Below the pieces are notes generated by a model. The model did no database searches. It was not told the DNA's origin and saw nothing but the letters and a program-made list of their open reading frames with translations. The position numbers and the translations under genes were made by a program. From positions 2,716 through 13,924 of the forward strand of contig QHXD01000145.1 of NCBI GenBank assembly GCA_003223895.1: a DNA stretch of 11,209 nucleotides. The letters run 5' to 3'. The stretch comes from Acidobacteriota bacterium. Its GTDB lineage: Bacteria > Acidobacteriota > Terriglobia > 20CM-2-55-15. The stretch's first letter is position 1. The number at the start of each line of letters is the position of its first letter. Shown here piece by piece: positions 6,788 to 11,209 of the stretch.

Positions 6788-7936
6788 ATGAGCGGCGCTC
6801 TTCGATTTAACGTCATGCACTTTATGCCGTACGCGCATCTGCCGGAAAACCACAAGGAGTTCAAATCCACCTGGGTGAGTTTTCCTAACAAGTACTACGA
6901 CCCGGAAAAAGGGCATGAACTCTATCAACGCTATTTCGAGCAGCTTGTGCTGGCGGATAAGCTGGGTTTCGATGCGATCGTCCTGAACGAGCATCACAAT
7001 ACCGTATACAGCATGATGGCCACGCCGAACGTTGTCGCCGCCGCACTGGTTCCACAGGTGAAGCGGGCGAAGATCTGTGTCTGGGGCGTGCCGCCGAATT
7101 TCATGCTGCCGAACCGGCTGGCCGAGGAGTATGCGATTCTCGACGTCCTTTCGAAGGGCCGTCTTGAAATCGCGTTCCCGCTGGGCACCGGCATGGAGTA
7201 CTGGTCGAATCCGGTGAATCCGGTGACGTCGCGGGAACGGTTCAGAGAGTCGCTCAAGATCATGCTGCAGGCATGGAAAGAGGACGGCCCGACGACGTAT
7301 TACGGCAAGTTCTATACCTATCGGTTCCTCAACCCGTGGCCGCGCCCATATCAGAAACCGCATCCGCCGTGCTACATCGTGGGGACGGGAAGCCCGGAAA
7401 CGATCGAACTTGCAGCCGAGCTCGGCTTCGGCTATTCGTCCGTGTTCGTCCCGAAGCAGAAAGCGCTGGAGCTGAACGAGAAACTTCGCGAGCGCTCCGC
7501 CCACTACGGCCACACTCTCCGGCCGGACCAGTTGCCGCTGCTGAACTTTATTTATGTCGCGGAAACGCAGGAGGAGGCGGAAAAAGAATACCCCGTGCAC
7601 CTGCAACGCTTCTTTGAGGACTATGCGCGCAGCACCCCGCAATGGCTGGCGCCGCCGGGCTACATTTCCGTCGAGCAGTTGAAGATCCGGTCCGCGGGCG
7701 CCGACAAAATGCACGGTGCCTTCGATTTCAAGGCCATCAGTGGCGCGTTCTTCATTTCGGTGGGTACGCCTGAGAAGGTTGCGAATGAGATGGGCGAATG
7801 GGCCGAGAAGATGAAGACGAATCACCTGAACAGCGTGATGCATGTGGCAGACATGCCCCACTGGAAGACCGTGAAGAACCTGACGCTCTTCGCGGAGGAA
7901 GTGATCCCGCGCCTGAGGAAAGGGGAAAATCGATGA
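6788..7936 (+). CDS. LLM-class flavin-dependent monooxygenase (luciferase-like)
   Basis: A 382-residue protein matching the bacterial luciferase-like TIM-barrel family. Evidence is the early strand LRFNVMHFMPY, the signature ADKLGFDAIVLNEHHN (56-71), a following strand KICVWGVPPNF, the segment RLAEEYAILDVLSKGRLE (about 110-127), GTGMEYW, RFRESLKIMLQAW, YIVGTGSPETIELAAELGFG, and the late SVGTPEKVANEMGEW. The ATG at 6788 follows AGGAGA at proper spacing. There is no signal peptide, so the enzyme is cytoplasmic. Members use reduced FMN (or F420) and oxygen to oxidise small organic molecules, so a flavin reductase is needed; none lies in the same operon. The ATGA overlap with the alpha/beta hydrolase gene suggests both act on one substrate in sequence. 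The substrate is unknown. Confidence 0.95.
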   Translation: MSGALRFNVMHFMPYAHLPENHKEFKSTWVSFPNKYYDPEKGHELYQRYFEQLVLADKLGFDAIVLNEHHNTVYSMMATPNVVAAALVPQVKRAKICVWGVPPNFMLPNRLAEEYAILDVLSKGRLEIAFPLGTGMEYWSNPVNPVTSRERFRESLKIMLQAWKEDGPTTYYGKFYTYRFLNPWPRPYQKPHPPCYIVGTGSPETIELAAELGFGYSSVFVPKQKALELNEKLRERSAHYGHTLRPDQLPLLNFIYVAETQEEAEKEYPVHLQRFFEDYARSTPQWLAPPGYISVEQLKIRSAGADKMHGAFDFKAISGAFFISVGTPEKVANEMGEWAEKMKTNHLNSVMHVADMPHWKTVKNLTLFAEEVIPRLRKGENR

Positions 7937-8697
7937 GCAAACTTGTGCGTGAGGAATACACCATCGATGGCGTGAAGACTGTTTTATACACCGCAGGCAA
8001 GGGAGATCCGCTCGTCTTCTTCCACGGCGCCGGCACCGTTGACGGCTTCGATTTTGCCGAAGCCTGGACGGACAAATTCCGCGTGATTGCCGCGTATCAT
8101 CCAGGCTGGGGCGAGTCCGGCGACGATACGACTTTCACCGAGATCCACGATTACGTAATGCATTACCTCGAACTCTTCGATGCGCTCAAGCTCGACACAT
8201 TCAACCTGGTTGGTCTTTCTCTGGGCGGTTACCTCGCTGCAAAGTTCGCCAGTGAGCATGGCCACCGTGTGAAGAAACTGGCGCTGATCGCTCCCTTCGG
8301 GATGCACGATCCCGAACACCCAACGCTCGACATCATCTCCACCCCGGGCGAACAGGTGGTCCCTATGCTGGCCTCAAACTTCGAGGTGCTGAAGAACCGT
8401 CTGCCGGCCAACATCGACGTCGAATTCCTTGCCGCCCGTTATCGTGAATCAACAACCGTCGCTCGCCTCCTGTGGGAGCACCCGATCGATTCGAGGCTGC
8501 CGCGGTATCTTCACCGCCTGCAGATGCCCACCCTGGTTGTCTGGGGCGACGAGGACAAAATCATTCCCGTCCACCAGGCCCAGCTCTGGCGCGAACACAT
8601 CCCAAACGCGGAGGTCATGATCGTGAAGGGCGCAGGCCATCTGGTCCACCTCGAGAAACCCGAAGTGGCACCTGCTATCGGCAAATTCCTACTGTAG
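7933..8697 (+). CDS. Alpha/beta-fold hydrolase
   Basis: A 254-residue cytoplasmic alpha/beta hydrolase. The ATG at 7933 overlaps the stop of the monooxygenase (ATGA); a longer reading from 7798 only shadows that gene. Motifs in order: oxyanion region VFFHGAG (28-34), YHPGWGES (55-62), nucleophile elbow GLSLGG with Ser96, acid segment VVWGDEDKIIP with Asp208, and the catalytic His236 in GAGHLVHLEKP. A cap region (about 125-190) separates core strands. A complete Ser-Asp-His triad supports esterase, lactonase or C-C hydrolase activity. Together with the coupled LLM monooxygenase it suggests oxygenation followed by hydrolysis (inference). The final codons CTA CTG TAG lie in the left end of palindromic repeat C (from 8692), so the element supplies the stop codon. 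Confidence 0.95.
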   Translation: MSKLVREEYTIDGVKTVLYTAGKGDPLVFFHGAGTVDGFDFAEAWTDKFRVIAAYHPGWGESGDDTTFTEIHDYVMHYLELFDALKLDTFNLVGLSLGGYLAAKFASEHGHRVKKLALIAPFGMHDPEHPTLDIISTPGEQVVPMLASNFEVLKNRLPANIDVEFLAARYRESTTVARLLWEHPIDSRLPRYLHRLQMPTLVVWGDEDKIIPVHQAQLWREHIPNAEVMIVKGAGHLVHLEKPEVAPAIGKFLL

Positions 8698-9016
8698 CGG
8701 CGCTCTATGAAGGTGTGAATGAATCGCCAGGACAGGGTGTTCCCCTCCTGGAACAGGAGGGGTGGCTGCGCCAGTAAGAAAAAGGCGCGAAGCCTCCGAA
8801 GCGGCGCAGACGGGGTGGTCATTATGGTAAATGTTGACGTTGTAACGTTATCCGGGACTGACCACCCCGTCTGCGCCTTCATAAGGAGGCTTCGGTGCAT
8901 TTTCTTGATGGCGCAGCCTCCCCTCCTCTCCGAGGAGGGGAACACCCTTCCCTGCAATTCATTCACACCTTCCATGAGCGCCGGTTTTGACCGGCGGTCA
9001 TAGACCGCCGCTACAG
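8692..9016. repeat. Palindromic dispersed repeat, copy C (about 325 bp, longest)
   Basis: An almost continuous inverted repeat bounded by an exact 11-base pair of ends, CTGTAGCGGCG (8692-8702) and CGCCGCTACAG (9006-9016). Moving inward, ATGAAGGTGTGAATGAAT pairs with ATTCATTCACACCTTCCAT. The terminal hairpins CCCCTCCTG-GAA-CAGGAGGGG (8742-8762) and CCCCTCCTC-TCC-GAGGAGGGG (8920-8940) follow, then TGGCTGCGCC with GGCGCAGCC, CGAAGCCTCC with GGAGGCTTCG, and GCGCAGACGGGGTGGTC with its exact complement. The right arm has an extra segment forming two hairpins, GCCGGT-TTTG-ACCGGC and GGCGGTC-ATA-GACCGCC (about 8980-9009). There is no coding capacity and no clear target-site duplication. Confidence 0.88.
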
Positions 9017-9032
9017 CAAGCGCAGAAAAAGC

Positions 9033-9061
9033 TTAAAAAATACGGGTCACAGTCCGATAAT
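9033..9061 (+). promoter_or_regulatory. Candidate sigma70 promoter of the ABM-like gene
   Basis: TTAAAA (9033-9038) and GATAAT (9056-9061) are 17 bases apart, just outside repeat C. The -10 matches at five of six positions; the -35 is weaker. Transcription would start near 9068, about 25 bases before the GTG start. Confidence 0.45.
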
Positions 9062-9080
9062 TTTAGAGACTGAATTTCGG

Positions 9081-9087
9081 AAGGAGG
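9081..9087 (+). promoter_or_regulatory. Strong Shine-Dalgarno sequence fixing a GTG start
   Basis: AAGGAGG lies five bases before GTG 9093, a near-ideal ribosome binding site. It decides in favour of the GTG start over the later in-frame ATG at 9114. Confidence 0.85.
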
Positions 9088-9092
9088 TTTAC

Positions 9093-9413
9093 GTGTTTGC
9101 TCGAATTGTATCAATGCGTCTTAAGTCGAACAACGCGGCTGAATTCACTCAGACGATTGAGCAGAAAATTCTGCCCATACTGCGCAAGCAGAAAGGCTTC
9201 CGTGACGAAGTTACGTTCGTTCAACCGAACGGAACGGAAGCTGTAGGAATCAGCTTTTGGGACCAGAAGGAGCACGCGGAAGCTTATAACAGCGGGGGCT
9301 ATTCCGAAGTCGTTCGAGAGTTGTCGAAATTGGTAGAGGGAACACCCCGCATCCAGACATTCGAAGTTTCAAATTCGACCGTCCACAAGATCGCTGCTCG
9401 ATCTGCAGCCTGA
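9093..9413 (+). CDS. Small ABM-like (dimeric alpha/beta-barrel) protein
   Basis: A 106-residue protein beginning with GTG and preceded by AAGGAGG. The pattern fits the antibiotic-biosynthesis-monooxygenase/ferredoxin-like barrel: a first strand FARIVSMRL, helix NNAAEFTQTIEQKILPILRKQ, the family-typical KGFRDEV followed by a strand, then GISFWDQKEHAEAY (the W and AEAY are common in this fold) and a last strand IQTFEVSNSTV. Members are small cofactor-free oxygenases, haem-degrading proteins or simple ligand-binding dimers; the sequence does not say which. It seems monocistronic, with its own promoter and a downstream hairpin terminator. Confidence 0.82.
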   Translation: MFARIVSMRLKSNNAAEFTQTIEQKILPILRKQKGFRDEVTFVQPNGTEAVGISFWDQKEHAEAYNSGGYSEVVRELSKLVEGTPRIQTFEVSNSTVHKIAARSAA

Positions 9414-9418
9414 CGGCC

Positions 9419-9442
9419 GGGAGGGGGCTCAGGCCCCCTCCC
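9419..9442. terminator. GC-rich hairpin between convergent genes
   Basis: A ten-base-pair stem, GGGAGGGGGC pairing with GCCCCCTCCC, closes a TCAG loop. It starts six bases after the stop of the ABM-like gene and lies six bases before the end of the minus-strand hypothetical gene. No T-tract follows on either strand, so it may work as a bidirectional, less efficient terminator or as a 3'-end stabiliser. Confidence 0.65.
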
Positions 9443-9447
9443 CATAG

Positions 9448-9903
9448 CTAGGCCTCCTGGGCAGCAATGAACTTTCTCTCCTGAATACCGGCCTTATCGG
9501 ACGAGAGCGCCAGGACTTCGACGCTCTGGCCCTCCTCCAGATCCTGCAGGCGAAGTCTTAGTCCGTTCTTGAACTCAACAGCATCTCGATAGGTTCCAGC
9601 ATTCGCGGACATTTGGCGGAAGGTTACCGCTTCGGTAGCCTGTAGGCAGTGAGCTTGCTGAAGTGGCAGCGAGATCCGATGGAGAATGAGTTGAGCCCCG
9701 TCAGGAATGCAGACTGCGCAAGCCCTGGGCCCAGCGGCAAACATGTTTCTTAGAGCCGCCATCAAGCCCTTTGCTGGTTCGGCCGGTTTAAGGTATTCGG
9801 GCAAGGTTAGCCCTTTCGATCCTGTGAAGAATCGATGGACGACCAGGACCTCACCCTCTTCAGCAAGGCGATTCTGTATGCCTTGAAGCGAATAATCACA
9901 CAT
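9448..9903 (-). CDS. Conserved-looking hypothetical protein with CxxC motif
   Basis: A 151-residue soluble protein. ATG 9903 is preceded by AAGGAGA at 9917-9911, an excellent ribosome binding site. The sequence opens MCDYSLQGIQNRLAEEGEVL and contains FFTGSKGLTLPEYLKP, an ACAVCIPDG segment with Cys62 and Cys65, QQAHCLQATEAVTFRQ, and a C-terminal beta-rich part YRDAVEFKNGLRLRLQDLEEG. The composition and codon use are those of a real gene. I do not recognise a named family. Cys2, Cys62, Cys65 and Cys86 could bind a metal or form a redox pair, but that is a guess. It has no signal peptide or membrane segment, is convergent with the ABM-like gene, and shares no operon here. Confidence 0.85.
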   Translation of the reverse strand: MCDYSLQGIQNRLAEEGEVLVVHRFFTGSKGLTLPEYLKPAEPAKGLMAALRNMFAAGPRACAVCIPDGAQLILHRISLPLQQAHCLQATEAVTFRQMSANAGTYRDAVEFKNGLRLRLQDLEEGQSVEVLALSSDKAGIQERKFIAAQEA

Positions 9904-10203
9904 GTTTAATTCTCCTTCCTCTGTTTCACGACCAAAATGCGTCTTTTCCTACATCAACTCCGCGACGAAGTCTCGCCGCACTCCGGCAGAGATCGGAAGT
10001 TGGCGTTGGGGAAGCGGCGCGAAACCAACAATCTAGTGGAGCCGTTGCAACAGCCTGCGGATGGGCGGGAGCTGACCTGGTTTGCCGCTTTCTGCTCAGA
10101 TTTTGCAACCGTACGCTCTGCTTTGAATGGAGCGGTGGTACTCTACGCGCTCGCGACGCAATCAGTCAATAGCCGCAGGAAACGCTTCTCTGTTTGATAA
10201 AGA

Positions 10204-10231
10204 TTGCGTGCCAATACGAAGTGTTTATAAT
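10204..10231 (+). promoter_or_regulatory. Candidate sigma70 promoter of the FNR-like gene
   Basis: TTGCGT (10204-10209) and a perfect TATAAT (10226-10231) are 16 bases apart. Transcription would begin near 10238, giving a leader of almost 100 bases before ATG 10336. Confidence 0.55.
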
Positions 10232-10271
10232 TCATCAATTCCACAAGTCGTACAGGTCCGCCAGTTGAAAA

Positions 10272-10303
10272 GTCCGTAGTGGACGCACTGATAAGTGTTT
10301 TTT
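10272..10303 (+). promoter_or_regulatory. Small leader hairpins followed by a T6 run
   Basis: GTCC-GTAGT-GGAC (10272-10284) is followed at once by CACT-GATA-AGTG (10286-10297) and six T residues (10298-10303). The stems are only four base pairs each, so this is at best a weak attenuator-like arrangement in the leader of the FNR-like gene. Confidence 0.25.
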
Positions 10304-10335
10304 CGGTAGACGCAGTTTTCAAGTGAGGAAGGCGT

Positions 10336-11184
10336 ATGTCACTCATATTGGCGCCTGCGACGATTACCAGAGTCAGGACGCTCCATGAGGGAGAGCTGCG
10401 CGGAGTAGAACTCACGTTGCCGGTTTCTTTGCGCGTAGGTGCAAAAGACGAGCCTATTGAGGATGGCATGAGGCCCGGAGCCGCATTTCTGGCCGAACCC
10501 TTCGGCGGGCAGAGCAAGAAATATCACAAGCAGCTCTACATGCGTTCAAATTGCAGTATCAGTTCGCAGCGCCGCCTGGAAACCGTGTGGTGGCAGACCG
10601 GAGAAATTCATGAGGGCGACACGATTGGTGTTCGTGTAGACGCCGACCCAAAAGGGAATTTTCTCAGGGTTCACGAGCACAGAATTCTCGACCAATCAAA
10701 GAGCCTGGCCCTCGAGCCGGATACCTGGTGGTCCGAACAAAACTTCGTCGCCGTTGCCTTCTCGACAGGCATAACTCCTTTTCTTGCGCATATTCGCTAT
10801 ATGGCGCTGTTTGGATTCGGGCGGGCGTTCCGTCGTTTTGATTCCGGAGCTCACTATGTGCTTATTGTCAGCGTGAGAAATCCGCGTCAGCTGATGTGCC
10901 ATGACGAGCTCCGCGAATTGGAAGACCGGTTTCCCGACAACTTTCGATATCACCCCGTGCTGACCCGCGAATGGCCGGATGACTGGCCCTATACTCGGAA
11001 GCGAATTATCAAGACCGAGGACGGAACTGGCGAAATCGATTTGTCTCCCTTACTTAATGTTGTGCCGGATATCGGTTCGCGCCATGTTCGCATCTGCGGA
11101 GGAAAAGCGCCAACCGAGCAACTCGTGCGAGGCCTCAGGGAGTATCGGATTGCCCCACGAAGCCTCAAGACTGAAGTGTGGTAG
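10336..11184 (+). CDS. FNR-like flavin/NAD(P) oxidoreductase
   Basis: A 282-residue soluble protein with a two-domain ferredoxin-NADP-reductase layout. The N-terminal part (about 1-130) is beta-rich and would bind the flavin, although the usual RxYS motif is not clear; the nearest candidate is RSNC (70-73) in LYMRSNCSISS. The C-terminal part starts with the nucleotide-binding motif AFSTGITPFLAHIRYMA (141-157), followed by YVLIVSVRNPRQL (174-186), HDELRELEDRFPDNFRYHPVLTREW (189-213), VRICGGKAPTEQLVRGL (251-267) and a final aromatic, EVW, as in FNR enzymes. It probably moves electrons between NAD(P)H and a partner such as ferredoxin. ATG 10336 follows GAGGAAGG at 10326-10333. No partner gene is visible in the window, and the gene seems to stand alone behind its own promoter. 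Confidence 0.82.
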   Translation: MSLILAPATITRVRTLHEGELRGVELTLPVSLRVGAKDEPIEDGMRPGAAFLAEPFGGQSKKYHKQLYMRSNCSISSQRRLETVWWQTGEIHEGDTIGVRVDADPKGNFLRVHEHRILDQSKSLALEPDTWWSEQNFVAVAFSTGITPFLAHIRYMALFGFGRAFRRFDSGAHYVLIVSVRNPRQLMCHDELRELEDRFPDNFRYHPVLTREWPDDWPYTRKRIIKTEDGTGEIDLSPLLNVVPDIGSRHVRICGGKAPTEQLVRGLREYRIAPRSLKTEVW

Positions 11185-11209
11185 GACGAATCCAAGAATT
11201 AGCCGCGAA

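Larger units (their letters stand above)
9904..10335. other. Intergenic region upstream of two divergent genes
   Basis: About 430 bases between the hypothetical gene (minus) and the FNR-like gene (plus). It contains the ribosome binding site of the former (9911-9917), a sigma70-like promoter for the latter (10204-10231) and two small hairpins before its start (about 10272-10303). Open frames across it, such as 9937-10197 on the plus strand, have no ribosome binding site and no protein-like pattern, so I call no gene here. Confidence 0.55.

Noticed and set aside
6752..7861. Minus-strand open frame of 369 codons opposite the LLM monooxygenase
   Set aside because: The opposite strand encodes a clear luciferase-like protein; the antisense frame has no recognisable domain and no ribosome binding site.
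1615..9016. CRISPR array or IS element as an explanation for the repeats
   Set aside because: Only three copies occur, kilobases apart, with no regular spacers, no transposase and no clear target-site duplication. Each unit is internally palindromic.
9937..10197. Plus-strand open frame of 86 codons in the intergenic region
   Set aside because: There is no Shine-Dalgarno sequence, the composition is not protein-like, and it lies over the likely promoter region of the divergent hypothetical gene.

Overview
The window looks like chromosomal DNA of a soil-type Gram-negative bacterium, most plausibly an acidobacterium or a close relative. This is an inference. It rests on the density of Sec-exported proteins of unknown function, a membrane protein pairing PEGA-like domains with a TonB-like C-terminal segment, a QRRG-rich exported metallo-beta-lactamase-fold protein, moderately high GC, and large palindromic dispersed repeats between genes. 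There are no rRNA or tRNA genes, no transposase, no phage genes and no CRISPR array. Apart from the repeats it reads as an ordinary chromosomal segment of short operons.

Left part (1-3766, minus strand). Read in the direction of transcription, the genes are: a PEGA-domain membrane protein (3766-2771) followed out of frame by a coherent TonB-like C-terminal segment (to 2550); an exported cyclophilin-type prolyl isomerase (2527-1868); palindromic repeat copy A; a HupE/UreJ-type membrane protein (1504-422); and, overlapping its stop by ATGA, the N-terminal part of an exported metallo-beta-lactamase-fold hydrolase that runs off the left edge. A divergent intergenic region (3767-3949) carries a strong sigma70-like promoter for the next operon.

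Middle part (3950-6551, plus strand). A tightly coupled three-gene operon has ATGA overlaps at both junctions: an exported protein of unknown function, an MBL-fold hydrolase in which two metal-ligand histidines are aspartates, and a second exported protein that appears to be a shorter paralogue of the first. Copy B of the palindromic repeat follows. Next come an ATGA-coupled flavin-dependent luciferase-like monooxygenase and an alpha/beta hydrolase (6788-8697), which look like a two-step catabolic or tailoring pair.

Right part (8692-11209). Copy C, the largest palindromic element, starts inside the last codons of the alpha/beta hydrolase. It is followed by a small ABM-like protein (9093-9413), a hairpin terminator between convergent genes, a minus-strand hypothetical with a CxxC motif (9903-9448), a promoter-bearing intergenic stretch, and an FNR-like flavin/NAD(P) oxidoreductase (10336-11184).

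The most notable observations are the three long self-complementary repeats with covarying hairpin tips, the apparent frameshift separating the PEGA and TonB-like segments, and the DxDxDH variant of the MBL active site inside an operon of two related unknown exported proteins.
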